Source of the DNA: a virus
DNA: 24,442 nt
Virus record (IMG/VR): IMGVR_UViG_3300028422_001985
Coordinates: 1-24,442 of that record
Reading direction: 5' to 3' (one strand)
The position numbers and the translations under genes are program-made. The notes below the pieces were generated by a model. That model was not told where the DNA came from, searched no databases, and worked only from the letters and a program-made list of their open reading frames with translations. Shown one piece after another: positions 1 to 7,226 of the stretch (within the stretch, counting starts at the first letter, position 1; each line of letters begins with the position of its first letter).

Positions 1-411
1 TCACCTCTTGGCATTACGCGCCCCGTTTCGCTCAAGCGTCGAAAGGAATCCGTTTATCCTCCGAAGCTCCTGATCTGTGCAATCCTCGATCCTTTCTTTA
101 CCCATTTTTGCCAGGAATCCTGAAAGCCTATTCATAGATCCAAGTACCTTCTCGGCCCGTTTTTTCGTTGACCAGGTGAAAGGGGAAGTCCATACGTTTG
201 GGTTCCCCATGGGTTCCTTTCCCTGTTTTATCAGCACCGCGTTCAAGGATGAAATAACGGCCGAAAATTGGGTCTGCGTTTGGATCTGTGAGGCTGAATC
301 TACTTGAGCTGATTCAATCAGAATCGACACGTAGGCTTCATCGTCAAGATCAGCTGCGCGTTTCTGGGTATGGATCAAGGCAAGCATTTTGTTTCTAGTT
401 GCGTTGGTCAT
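1..411 (-). CDS. gemA: GemA / Mu gp16-like protein (DUF1018)
   Basis: This 136-aa protein begins with the pattern typical of the Mu gp16/GemA family: a basic N-terminus, then a segment equivalent to 'LIHTQKRAADLDDEAY' and later a conserved 'GNPNVWTSP' stretch. GemA modulates host gene expression and DNA topology in Mu, but its molecular action is not firmly established. I chose the ATG at 411 because it overlaps the stop of the upstream four-cysteine peptide (ATGA), which indicates coupled translation. An ATG at 438 has no ribosome-binding site and would read through that peptide. The stop codon is bases 3-1, so the gene is complete. It is the last early gene visible; in Mu the activator gene mor follows, which would lie beyond the window. 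Confidence 0.85.
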   Translation of the reverse strand: MTNATRNKMLALIHTQKRAADLDDEAYVSILIESAQVDSASQIQTQTQFSAVISSLNAVLIKQGKEPMGNPNVWTSPFTWSTKKRAEKVLGSMNRLSGFLAKMGKERIEDCTDQELRRINGFLSTLERNGARNAKR

Positions 412-506
412 TTCTTGTACACTCCCGTGTAAGTGCATGCTTTACATGCCGGTCGGCCATAGTGGGCGCATTTCACGCACCTCGAAGGTCGGTAATTCTT
501 ATCCAT
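408..506 (-). CDS. 32-aa four-cysteine (zinc-ribbon-like) peptide
   Basis: A short reading frame (MDKNYRPSRCVKCAHYG...) contains two CxxC knuckles, CVKC and CKAC, nine residues apart, as expected for a miniature zinc ribbon. It starts 3 bases after the stop of the DUF7694-like gene and ends in an ATGA overlap with gemA, so it fills the gap between two early genes exactly. No strong Shine-Dalgarno is present, only a weak GAGAA run, so translation may depend on coupling. Function is unknown. Small zinc-binding phage proteins are often nucleic-acid binders or adaptors, but that is inference here. Confidence 0.6.
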   Translation of the reverse strand: MDKNYRPSRCVKCAHYGRPACKACTYTGVYKK

Positions 507-509
507 GGC

Positions 510-905
510 TTATTTCTCTGGTACGTAAACAGGAATGATGCCTTCCGGAAATACGAATAACCAATAGACGTTAGCTTCATCGATCAAGGATGATTCAGGC
601 GGGAAATACTGAATGGCCATGGCTTCTTCGCCGAAGATTTCATTCTTGATGCGCTGCAAGTCTTTCCAAAAAACTTCCCGCCCAGCATGGAAAGGAACGA
701 TGTATGCGAGCTTCGCGATGCACTGTGAAGTTATGGCGTTATCGTTGATCATCACCGTAAAGTGATTGTTTACGAAAATCCGCGTCGCCCAATAAGGTCG
801 AGCCTCTCTTTGTTCTCGTATTTCCTCGGGAGTAAGCTGCTTCAATGGAACATAACCAAGCTTAGCCCGACCGCGTGCAAGGGCTTTACGTTGTGATTTA
901 TTCAT
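510..905 (-). CDS. DUF7694-like early protein
   Basis: This 131-aa protein has a basic N-terminus followed by a compact domain. The core pattern (tryptophan, 'DLQRIKNEIFG', then 'YFPPESSLIDEANVYWLFV') resembles the DUF7694 family of small phage proteins, in which a W-x-x-L-Q-x-I-K motif is followed by an acidic 'P...lvDeaN.yhLwv' motif. The biochemical role of the family is unknown. The start ATG at 905 overlaps the stop of the membrane-protein gene upstream (TAATG), placing it firmly in the leftward early operon. No membrane segment or signal peptide is visible. Confidence 0.6.
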   Translation of the reverse strand: MNKSQRKALARGRAKLGYVPLKQLTPEEIREQREARPYWATRIFVNNHFTVMINDNAITSQCIAKLAYIVPFHAGREVFWKDLQRIKNEIFGEEAMAIQYFPPESSLIDEANVYWLFVFPEGIIPVYVPEK

Positions 906-1174
906 TATTCTTCCTCCCTGTATTTCACTAAACCTTTTTTCTTCGCATAGAACAAGGAAAATGGATAAATGATAATTGTGATTACTGAGAACAGTGCCTT
1001 TCCGGTAGCGACGAGGACGTCAACACCACATGCAGAATAAAATCCATCCCCTATAAGCCAAACTTTTAGGAGAGAAAACAAATGTTTGAATCGTAATGCG
1101 GACGCTATAAGAACCTTTTTCCACGAAGGGTTGATAACTTCGTAATCTTCATCATCGTTCTCTGATAACGGCAT
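905..1174 (-). CDS. small early membrane protein, unknown function
   Basis: This 89-aa protein has an acidic N-terminus (PLSENDDEDYEV), an amphipathic middle, and a strongly hydrophobic segment around residues 55-80 (ALFSVITIIIYPFSLFYA) followed by a basic tail (KKKGLVKYREEE). One C-terminal membrane span is likely and a weaker one is possible near the middle. I placed the start at 1174 because AGGGGGG lies seven bases upstream; an ATG at 1204 would overlap the end of the MuB gene and lacks such a site. The gene follows MuB directly. I recognise no family. A role in excluding other phages or in lysis control is possible but unsupported. Confidence 0.6.
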   Translation of the reverse strand: MPLSENDDEDYEVINPSWKKVLIASALRFKHLFSLLKVWLIGDGFYSACGVDVLVATGKALFSVITIIIYPFSLFYAKKKGLVKYREEE

Positions 1175-1187
1175 CGGTTGGCCCCCC

Positions 1188-2069
1188 TTACGCCAGCTGC
1201 TCAAGCATGGCAGGCGTGATGGTGTTGAGTCCGGACGCGCGGCCGATCTTGGCGAGAGCGTTCGAATCGTTGGCTACGGTGCGGAATCCGCCGCGGGCTC
1301 GGCGCGCGAGGGTTTCGGCGGTGTGGCGATCAATGGCGATACCGCAGGCGGCCTGATAGTAGGCGGCTACGTCAACATCCTTGACCGGCTCGAAAAGAAC
1401 GATGGGCTTGCGGATCCGGGATTTGAGTCGTGGCACGTTTTCCATCTTGCTTTTCAGGCCTTCCTCTCCTACGAGCAGGAAGGGAACCTCGCAGCGCTCG
1501 TTTATTCCCCGGATCATTTCAAGGTGGGGAATCGGGCACTTATCGGCTTCGTCGATGATGATAAGGCGGCGGGAGAAGCGGCACGTTGCTTCAATGGTCG
1601 CGATGCATTGGCCGAAGCTGTAGGGGCGCACGTTGGCGATCGCGTCGCAAATGTCGCGGAGAAGCTGCACCTTCGTGGTTCCGTCTACGTAGAGCACGTA
1701 GGCCGCGATTTCGTTATTCTGGACGTACCATTTCGAGGCGTGTGTTTTTCCGCGCTCGGCCGTACCGATCGCCATGCCGAGGGAAGAACTCAACGAATTC
1801 TCCGGATCGGAAAGATCGTCGGCGAGGGACGTGAACTCGGACACGCTTTTCGTGGTCACCAGCACGTTGGTGTTTACGGTGAATGAATCGGGTATACTGA
1901 TGTTGTATCCGGCTTCCGCGAGGAGCTTGATTATCTCGTCTTCCTTTTGCTCCCAGGCGGGGTATGTCTGGGAGCATACTTTTGATATGGTCGATTTGTC
2001 GCAATTCGCGATCTTCGATGCGTCGCCCATTGATAGCTTGTTCGATGCAAGAATTACTGCAAGACTCAT
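1188..2069 (-). CDS. B: MuB-like AAA+ ATPase, transposition target selector
   Basis: This 293-aa protein has an N-terminal helix-turn-helix (about residues 5-35, 'GDASKIANCDKSTISKV') and an AAA+ core. The Walker A motif is GTAERGKT (102-109) and the Walker B motif is LIIIDEAD (169-176). MuB-type proteins bind DNA in an ATP-dependent way, deliver target DNA to the transposase, stimulate strand transfer and give target immunity. GGAGG lies five bases upstream of the ATG. The gene starts 12 bases after the transposase stop, the standard A-B order. Its length is close to Mu B (about 310 aa). Confidence 0.93.
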   Translation of the reverse strand: MSLAVILASNKLSMGDASKIANCDKSTISKVCSQTYPAWEQKEDEIIKLLAEAGYNISIPDSFTVNTNVLVTTKSVSEFTSLADDLSDPENSLSSSLGMAIGTAERGKTHASKWYVQNNEIAAYVLYVDGTTKVQLLRDICDAIANVRPYSFGQCIATIEATCRFSRRLIIIDEADKCPIPHLEMIRGINERCEVPFLLVGEEGLKSKMENVPRLKSRIRKPIVLFEPVKDVDVAAYYQAACGIAIDRHTAETLARRARGGFRTVANDSNALAKIGRASGLNTITPAMLEQLA

Positions 2070-2081
2070 TCTTTCCTCCGT

Positions 2082-4022
2082 TTAGCTTTTATTGAACCTG
2101 ATGAACGATTCCCAATACTGGGTTTCGCTTTCGGTCATTCCCGCCTCGTAGGTTCTCCTGAAGGTGGAATCGATTTCGCTTATCCTGTCGCCGTTGATGA
2201 AAGCGAGAAGGATTGCCTGGTACCGGTCGCGCGGGCTTTTATAGACCACGCGGGCCAGCGTTTTCGTTTGCGATTCGGTCTTGATTAGGGACGATACCTC
2301 GGCGTTGAACTCGGCATCGGTTTTCTTTGGTTCCGATTCAGCCATGGTGAGCTGCTTGGTGGTGACTTCCGAAGCGGCGGTCACTGCGGCCGAGGCTTCA
2401 AGTTCCCTGCGCTTACCGAAATCGTTCACGACGCGGCCAGGGAGTACCGGGGCGACGAACTCCTTATAGGCTGACCGGACCGGGTGCATATTCGCCCGCT
2501 TGTTTGCGATCGCCTTCGCACCCGCTTCCTCGTCGAACATCGCGACCTTTTCCACCTGGGTGAGGAATATCGTTTGTTGGTCCCTGGGATCGATAGCCCA
2601 TATTCCGCCGCCAGATTCAACGTCGTCCGGATCATAGCGCAGTTCCACCGTTTTTTTGTCGAGGGATACAAGGTTTCCCCGGTTGGCCCTAATCATCTCG
2701 GTCGTGAGGTTCGGACCAACGAAAAGACGGTTCATGAGCTGCACCCGGTCACCGCGTACCTTCGCGTTATCTTTCTCCAGGAAGATGTACTTCACGTCGG
2801 CCTCTGGAATACGCGTCGCGGTGAAGCCTTCGATGGCCACGGCATAATCTAGCTCGGCAACGGGCGAGCGCTTGAGCGTTCCGTGCTCGCGTTCGTGGTA
2901 GATCCTGATCGCCTCCATGACCTTCATGGCGAATTCTTCCACGTTCAGGATGTACCCATTCGACTTCTGCCAATTCAGTCGCCTGGTAGCTTCCTCTTCC
3001 TCTGGGGCGCTCATGCCCATTTCCCGGATATATCCGGGAAGGCACAGGTCGCGCAGGATCTGCTCGATGGTCGAGAAGAATCGCTCAATAGGTTTGGTCT
3101 TCGCGTTCTTGACGGCGGCGAATATGCGACGATGGCGCTTTTGCCACTCTACGCGCGAGGGAACGATGTCGAGCGTGTTGCCGAATTCATCCTCTACAAC
3201 GTACTGGCTGTCCCCGGTATTGAAGGCCTCTGCTTCGTCCTGAAAACGCATGCCATACATGAGGAGCTGCTCTACCACGTGATCGGCGAGTGCCGACTTT
3301 TCGGAAGAACCGTTATCGTTGTAAGTGCACTCGAACTTGCCGTAGAGCATGACCCCCATCCGAAGCGCCCGGAGTACGGTCCTGGTGTTGTAGTTACGGT
3401 CGAAGGCGATGCCATAGACAAGGCGAGTTCGCATGTCGAGCCAGAGATAGCATTCCGGCCGATAGAACGAACCATCAACGTCCTGGACCCAAAAGTCAAA
3501 ACGGTGCTGGTCTCCTACCACCATCTGGAAAGGCCTGAGCTTGGAGAGGTCGCGGGCAATGTAGAACATGTTGTCAAGCGCCCGATTCCCGCCGGTAGCG
3601 TACTTGATCAAGGCCGGGTTTATATCCCGCGCATGACCGTAGGCTGACGCTTCCTGCCCGATCTTCCAGCCCATTTCATTCGCCTTTCGAACGGTCTCCC
3701 GGTAGGCGTTCCTGACCGTGCATGCCCCTACCTCGCGGATAGCAGCAAGAAAGAAGGCTCGAAAGTAGTCCACGGCTTCCTGATCCCAGGCATAGAGCCC
3801 TCGACCGGACTTCCGTTTCGCCCGCGGGCTGTATCCGTACCGGCCGATTTCCTCTACGTACCGCTTAACGGTGCTCGCCGACACCCGAAATCTCTCGCCA
3901 ATTTCACCATAGGCCTGTTCCTTCGACAGAAGCAGGTCGCGGCCTTTCCAGGCATCGTACACCGCTATCTTAATCGCGTGTTTCCGGTTCCCGGAAAGCG
4001 CGAATCCGTCGAATCCTTCCAT
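2082..4022 (-). CDS. A: MuA-like DDE transposase
   Basis: This 646-aa protein matches the length and architecture of Mu A. An N-terminal winged-helix/HTH region (about residues 30-60, 'IGERFRVSASTVKRYV') should bind the phage ends. The RNase H-fold catalytic core carries the DDE triad, which I place at Asp171 (MVVGDQHRFDFW), Asp236 (TYNDNGSS) and Glu313 (KPIERFF). A beta-barrel region and a C-terminal tail that would contact MuB follow. It catalyses end cleavage and strand transfer during integration and replicative transposition. Its ATG overlaps the stop of the gene before it (TAATG). All three catalytic residues are present and the frame is intact, so the enzyme should be active. Confidence 0.95.
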   Translation of the reverse strand: MEGFDGFALSGNRKHAIKIAVYDAWKGRDLLLSKEQAYGEIGERFRVSASTVKRYVEEIGRYGYSPRAKRKSGRGLYAWDQEAVDYFRAFFLAAIREVGACTVRNAYRETVRKANEMGWKIGQEASAYGHARDINPALIKYATGGNRALDNMFYIARDLSKLRPFQMVVGDQHRFDFWVQDVDGSFYRPECYLWLDMRTRLVYGIAFDRNYNTRTVLRALRMGVMLYGKFECTYNDNGSSEKSALADHVVEQLLMYGMRFQDEAEAFNTGDSQYVVEDEFGNTLDIVPSRVEWQKRHRRIFAAVKNAKTKPIERFFSTIEQILRDLCLPGYIREMGMSAPEEEEATRRLNWQKSNGYILNVEEFAMKVMEAIRIYHEREHGTLKRSPVAELDYAVAIEGFTATRIPEADVKYIFLEKDNAKVRGDRVQLMNRLFVGPNLTTEMIRANRGNLVSLDKKTVELRYDPDDVESGGGIWAIDPRDQQTIFLTQVEKVAMFDEEAGAKAIANKRANMHPVRSAYKEFVAPVLPGRVVNDFGKRRELEASAAVTAASEVTTKQLTMAESEPKKTDAEFNAEVSSLIKTESQTKTLARVVYKSPRDRYQAILLAFINGDRISEIDSTFRRTYEAGMTESETQYWESFIRFNKS

Positions 4023-4807
4023 TACTCCACCGCCTCACGACTTTGATCCTGCATGTCGTACTCCGTAAGCTCGTTGACCAGGTCTTTGATCGCCATGCTC
4101 AGGTTATAGGCAACCTTGAGCCGGTTTTCGGGATCGTTGAACGTGAAGAAAAACGACTTGACCGTGCTTTGAAGGTCAGCTTCGAGAATCTGCTGATCGG
4201 GGGTCATGGAGAATCGGCGCAAGGTCTTCGTATTTTTCGCGACTTCGGAAAGGTAGTCGCGCTTGGGCTTTATCGAACCGATGCGGCGGCTATGCATTTC
4301 CATGGCGAGCTTGTGGATCCGCTCGTTGGCGAGACGTTTCCGTAGCTCTATTTCGTCCTCGTCGGTCCAGCCCTCGGGCTTTGTGCCCGTCGCGCGGTAG
4401 GACGCTATTCTTTCCTCTCGGGCATAGCGTTCGGCTGCGATTTGCTCGGCGTCTTGCGCTGGAGGCCGCTGATCCATCAGGATATCCTCTCCTGAGTCGG
4501 AAAGCTCAGCCGGTACGAACATGGACAGCCATCCGTTAGCGGTTCGCTTCGATACGCCGATCGCGTCGCAATAGTCGGCCCAGGTATGCTGGATATAATC
4601 CGGGGCGTCCGGGTCTTTGCGTTGGCCGGATTGCCCATTCAACGCGTCGCGGGCCAAGTACAGTTCCCTGGCGATCTCTACGGTAAGTCCCTTCCATTTC
4701 ATAACCTTGGGCGTAATCTGGCGGACCGACGTGTCGTATTTCCACTTCCCTACCGCGACGACCAGCGCGGTACTGTTTTCTTCGTTCGGGGCGATTTTGT
4801 TTGGCAT
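4022..4807 (-). CDS. early protein of unknown function upstream of MuA
   Basis: This 261-aa protein is soluble and charged. Residues about 40-100 contain 'TVEIARELYLARDAL' followed by 'TWADYCDAIGVSKRTANGWLSMF', an arrangement that looks like an HTH-like segment and faintly recalls DUF3102/ParB-type proteins. The C-terminal half is helical with many Arg/Lys/Glu residues and ends 'LTEYDMQDQSREAVE'. It is translationally coupled to MuA by a one-base overlap, so a role in transposition or replication is plausible. An accessory regulator is the other obvious option. I cannot assign a family with confidence. Confidence 0.7.
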   Translation of the reverse strand: MPNKIAPNEENSTALVVAVGKWKYDTSVRQITPKVMKWKGLTVEIARELYLARDALNGQSGQRKDPDAPDYIQHTWADYCDAIGVSKRTANGWLSMFVPAELSDSGEDILMDQRPPAQDAEQIAAERYAREERIASYRATGTKPEGWTDEDEIELRKRLANERIHKLAMEMHSRRIGSIKPKRDYLSEVAKNTKTLRRFSMTPDQQILEADLQSTVKSFFFTFNDPENRLKVAYNLSMAIKDLVNELTEYDMQDQSREAVE

Positions 4808-4810
4808 TCC

Positions 4811-4924
4811 TTAATTCCTTGCGAAATCGATGATTCTGAACGCGAACGTGATCAGGAAATTACATTTCATGCGTTCGCCCAGTTCCTTGATTGCTATTCC
4901 CGTCCGATAAAAGAATCCTTTCAT
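4811..4924 (-). CDS. 37-aa basic peptide in the early operon
   Basis: A short frame reads MKGFFYRTGIAIKELGERM and continues to 37 residues, ending 3 bases before the next gene's ATG at 4807. Of two in-frame ATGs (4933 and 4924), the second is better placed relative to the AAAGGA sequence. A start at 4933 would add three residues. The sequence is amphipathic with a hydrophobic patch (CNFLITFAF). It fills an otherwise empty 176-base gap in a tightly packed operon, which supports it being real. Function is unknown. Confidence 0.45.
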   Translation of the reverse strand: MKGFFYRTGIAIKELGERMKCNFLITFAFRIIDFARN

Positions 4925-4983
4925 GGTGTTCATCCTTTCCCGGAGCCGGACGTCCAGATCGGCCCCGGATGATCTGGAATGGT

Positions 4984-5595
4984 TTACAGCTTGGCGATGT
5001 CGAGGTTAATGAGTTCGTACTCGCCATCTTCGTTTCGTTCGTAAGTTCTGATGTACTCTTTGCTGTCGATGCGTTGTATCGAATCGGAAATAGCGTCCAT
5101 TGCCTTTGCCCATCTTTTATCCTTGATTTCAAGGCGGCGGAGTCCGAGTATTCTCGAAGTATTGATCTTTCCCGATTTGCCAACGTAGAAAGCGTCGTTT
5201 ACGAGAACCTTAACCTCGTCGCGGGACCCCCCAACCCAATCTTGAATACATTCGTCAATGAGAGCCTTCGCGACTTGTAAGCGCTCGTCGAATGAAATTG
5301 ATTCATTGACCGCTACCAGCACACGGTATTTTCCGTCGTAGGAAGTAAGCTGGAGATTTCCTTTACTTCCCCCGAAGGATATGCCGTATTTCTCGGCGCT
5401 CAGATCGCAGAAAGCGCGGATATCGTTGAACATGGCACGCTTGAGTAGTACCAATGATTCAGATATCGTTTTCGTTTTTTCGATGATCTCGTTCACCAAA
5501 TCATCTCGTGCGAGATCGATTTCCTTGATCATTGTCTCGGGATCGAAACCGCCTTTACTGTTCCTCCGGTAACCTGCCGGAACGTTCATTTCCAT
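4984..5595 (-). CDS. DUF3164 family early protein
   Basis: This 203-aa protein has the hallmark N-terminus of the DUF3164 family found in Mu-like early regions: 'VPAGYRRNSKGGFDPETMIKEIDLARDDLV'. A long helical part and a conserved beta-rich middle ('GNLQLTSYDGKYRVLVAVNE') follow. Members always sit with transposition genes, but their biochemistry is not established. AGGAG lies six bases upstream of the ATG at 5595. The C-terminus ('EYIRTYERNEDGEYELINLDI') is also typical of the family. The gene lies nine bases after the DUF4406 gene in the same operon. Confidence 0.88.
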   Translation of the reverse strand: MEMNVPAGYRRNSKGGFDPETMIKEIDLARDDLVNEIIEKTKTISESLVLLKRAMFNDIRAFCDLSAEKYGISFGGSKGNLQLTSYDGKYRVLVAVNESISFDERLQVAKALIDECIQDWVGGSRDEVKVLVNDAFYVGKSGKINTSRILGLRRLEIKDKRWAKAMDAISDSIQRIDSKEYIRTYERNEDGEYELINLDIAKL

Positions 5596-5604
5596 AAGAG
5601 GCTC

Positions 5605-6108
5605 CTATTTCTCGATATATTCGAACCCGTGCGGGTCCAGAAACCTGTTGGTGATTTCGACGAGGGAACGATCATTCGCGACCTCGTCGGAAACTTCGAT
5701 TACGGCCCATTTCGAGCAGAGTTTGGTCCAATAGCGGTATATCTCCGCGTTGGCCGCTTCCAGGCACACGATGTCGAGTTCGTTTACCGGGGCTTCCATG
5801 TGGACGATGGGGATACCGAGGGCGTCGGCGATCATCAGTTCGATGCGCGAGCCGCGTGAGCACTGCCAGCCAGAGAGGACTGCGAGGCCGTCGCAGGTGA
5901 TCAACTCGGCTATGCAGGACTTCATGTAGTCGGACCATTTCGGGGCTTCCAGATGGTCGAGGCGTAGCGAGGTAGGATTAAAAAACGAGAATTCCATCCC
6001 ATTGGCGCAGGCTCGGCCCCTGATGTTCGATTCGACCGTCGCGAAGTGCAGGCGGTATTCGTCTTTTTGTCTGCCCGTAATAGGGCCTGAAAGGTAGATT
6101 TTCTTCAT
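5605..6108 (-). CDS. DUF4406 / nucleoside 2-deoxyribosyltransferase-like protein
   Basis: I begin this 167-aa protein at the ATG of 'MKKIYLSGPITGR', the signature N-terminus of DUF4406 proteins, which share the fold of nucleoside 2-deoxyribosyltransferases. Matching downstream motifs are 'FFNPTSLRLD', 'WSDYMKSCIAELITCDGLAVLSGW', 'SRGSRIELMIADALGIPI'. The Glu in 'SRIELMIA' corresponds to the catalytic glutamate of the superfamily. An extension of about 50 residues follows the core. A longer frame to 6249 exists but overlaps the upstream gene and encodes low-complexity sequence, so I reject it. The ribosome site is poor, with AGGAG 13 bases upstream. The substrate is unknown; nucleotide or NAD-related chemistry is only inference. 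Confidence 0.75.
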   Translation of the reverse strand: MKKIYLSGPITGRQKDEYRLHFATVESNIRGRACANGMEFSFFNPTSLRLDHLEAPKWSDYMKSCIAELITCDGLAVLSGWQCSRGSRIELMIADALGIPIVHMEAPVNELDIVCLEAANAEIYRYWTKLCSKWAVIEVSDEVANDRSLVEITNRFLDPHGFEYIEK

Positions 6109-6118
6109 GGCGAGGTTT

Positions 6119-6349
6119 TTACTCCTGGAAAAGTTTTTTGTTGAACCCGGCGTCCATTTCGGCAAGGGTTTCATCGATGAACGAGGGGGAATGCCCGGTG
6201 CGCGTGGCGAAGGTGAGCCCAAGAGCCGCGGCCATCTGCAATCCGTCAAAGGACATAGAGGCCACGGCTTGTGTTATCTCCTCGGCAACAAGCGCCCTGG
6301 ACGATCGGTCCATGAAAGCAGGGCGTTTGCCCATTTTATAGACGCTCAT
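6119..6349 (-). CDS. small early protein, unknown function
   Basis: This 76-aa protein starts 'MSVYKMGKRPAFMDRSSRALVAEEITQAVASM' and is mostly helical and soluble. The ATG at 6349 overlaps the stop of the zinc-ribbon gene (ATGA), so I prefer it to an ATG at 6382 inside that gene. It ends 10 bases before the DUF4406 ATG. I recognise no motif. Position and coupling support it as a real early-operon gene. Confidence 0.65.
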   Translation of the reverse strand: MSVYKMGKRPAFMDRSSRALVAEEITQAVASMSFDGLQMAAALGLTFATRTGHSPSFIDETLAEMDAGFNKKLFQE

Positions 6350-6768
6350 TCCAGTACATCCTCGTTCATTATTTTGAGGCAATCGGAAACAATCGTTTCA
6401 GATAGTTCCGCTTCTATGGCAAGATTCTCAACGCATTTTGAAACATCGAGTAAATCAAGTGATCGTTGGGCTCCTATCACGCTCCAAAGTTGATTCGGTG
6501 TAACCTGGTATTTTGAACCGGGAACTGACTCATCTCCGTCAAGCACGTGAAAATGGTTTATGGGGTCCTCTCCATGTTCGAGACACCAGCGAATAAACTC
6601 GCGTTGAGTTGAAAGGATTGCGTCATCACCGCACCAAGGGCAGAAACTCAGTTTTGCGTCAGGTATGACAGAAGTATCGATAGAAAAGAACTGTCCACAG
6701 GATGAGCAGAAGTATTCGTATCCGTTGGCGAAGGGCTTCGCCCAGGGGTCTTTCGGAGCTTCGTTCAT
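6346..6768 (-). CDS. zinc-ribbon early protein
   Basis: This 140-aa protein has an N-terminal zinc ribbon: Cys21-x2-Cys24 (FCSSCGQFF) and Cys43-x2-Cys46 (FCPWCGDD). The C-terminal part is helical and acidic and ends 'LKIMNEDVLE'. The gene is more AT-rich than the DUF4406 and DUF3164 genes that follow. Its ATG overlaps the stop of the HTH gene (ATGA) and its stop overlaps the next start, so it is coupled on both sides. Zinc ribbons of this kind bind nucleic acids or act as protein adaptors; the specific role is unknown. Confidence 0.75.
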   Translation of the reverse strand: MNEAPKDPWAKPFANGYEYFCSSCGQFFSIDTSVIPDAKLSFCPWCGDDAILSTQREFIRWCLEHGEDPINHFHVLDGDESVPGSKYQVTPNQLWSVIGAQRSLDLLDVSKCVENLAIEAELSETIVSDCLKIMNEDVLE

Positions 6769-7088
6769 GACGCCCTCCGTTTGGTCCTTGCGGTTGACCG
6801 GGGAACGGCATGGGCGAACTCACGAGAAGCGGCACGGGCTTCGGAAACAACGTCGTTCCATGAAGGCTTGCCAAGAAGGCGGGCTATCTCGGCTTCGATG
6901 CGAGCGGAGCGTCGACGACCGGACACAACAAGGCTTATTGTCCCGCTTGTAACAGAAAGATTCCGTTGAATATCAACTAACTTGAATCCTTCACGATTTA
7001 ATAGGAATCGAATATAGATTCCTTCCTTTGAAGACGAGCGAAGGCGTAATTTCGCCTTGCTAGTTGGGTTAATCCCTGATAAACTCAA
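6765..7088 (-). CDS. Ner/BcepMu gp16-like HTH regulator, TTG start
   Basis: This is the first gene of the leftward early operon. The 107-aa product contains a helix-turn-helix (about residues 22-60: 'IRFLLNREGFKLVDIQRNLSVTSGTISLVVSGRRRSARIEAEIARLLGKPSW' in pieces) that resembles the BcepMu gp16/Nlp/Ner family, and ends in an Arg-rich tail. In Mu, Ner represses early and repressor transcription after infection. I start it at TTG 7088 because a perfect AAGGAGG stands six bases upstream (7094-7100). The alternative ATG at 7136 would translate the hairpin region and has no such site. Its stop overlaps the next start. Confidence 0.8.
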   Translation of the reverse strand: MSLSGINPTSKAKLRLRSSSKEGIYIRFLLNREGFKLVDIQRNLSVTSGTISLVVSGRRRSARIEAEIARLLGKPSWNDVVSEARAASREFAHAVPRSTARTKRRAS

Positions 7089-7114
7089 AATAGCCTCCTT
7101 AACCGGGGTTGTCT

Positions 7115-7160
7115 GGAATCGGGCTGGTTCCGCCAAGAAGTAAGCCCGATTCCTTTTTTA
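7115..7160 (+). terminator. 11-bp hairpin plus T-tract in the early leader
   Basis: GGAATCGGGCT (7115-7125) pairs perfectly with AGCCCGATTCC (7143-7153) around a 17-base loop, and the plus strand continues with six T residues (7154-7159). Read rightward it is a textbook intrinsic terminator just before the repressor operon. Read leftward it becomes a stable structure in the 5' leader of the early mRNA, upstream of the TTG start. It could insulate the repressor from antisense readthrough, control the early leader, or both. Confidence 0.7.
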
Positions 7161-7166
7161 TCTACT

Positions 7167-7186
7167 CAAGCAAGTTTCCTTGCTTG
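7167..7186. promoter_or_regulatory. perfect 8-bp inverted repeat, candidate operator
   Basis: CAAGCAAG and CTTGCTTG flank a 4-base spacer (TTTC), just downstream of the predicted start of the leftward early transcript. A perfect dyad of this size between divergent regulator genes is a good candidate binding site for the repressor or the HTH protein. Two degenerate copies occur inside the repressor gene. Confidence 0.55.
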
Positions 7187-7197
7187 CCGATGTTCTG

Positions 7198-7226
7198 ATT
7201 ATCGGACAATATATGTCTTACGTCAA
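7198..7226 (-). promoter_or_regulatory. leftward early promoter (sigma-70 type)
   Basis: On the minus strand TTGACG (7226-7221) is followed after exactly 17 bases by GATAAT (7203-7198), a near-consensus -35/-10 pair. Transcription should begin near 7190, giving a leader of about 100 bases before the TTG start of the HTH gene. It is embedded in dyad sequences, as expected for the repressed lytic promoter. Confidence 0.7.

Noticed and set aside
1323-1886. 187-aa plus-strand frame antisense to MuB
   Set aside because: It mirrors the codons of an intact AAA+ gene with Walker motifs; no ribosome site.
2883-3647. 254-aa plus-strand frame antisense to the transposase
   Set aside because: The opposite strand has an intact MuA with DDE residues; this frame has no recognisable domain or start signal.
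6109-6249. N-terminal extension of the DUF4406 gene to 6249
   Set aside because: It overlaps the 6119-6349 gene, encodes Pro/Arg/Ser-rich sequence, and the family begins at MKKIYLSGPITGR.
7115-7136. ATG 7136 as start of the HTH regulator
   Set aside because: It would translate the leader hairpin and lacks a ribosome site, whereas TTG 7088 has a perfect one.
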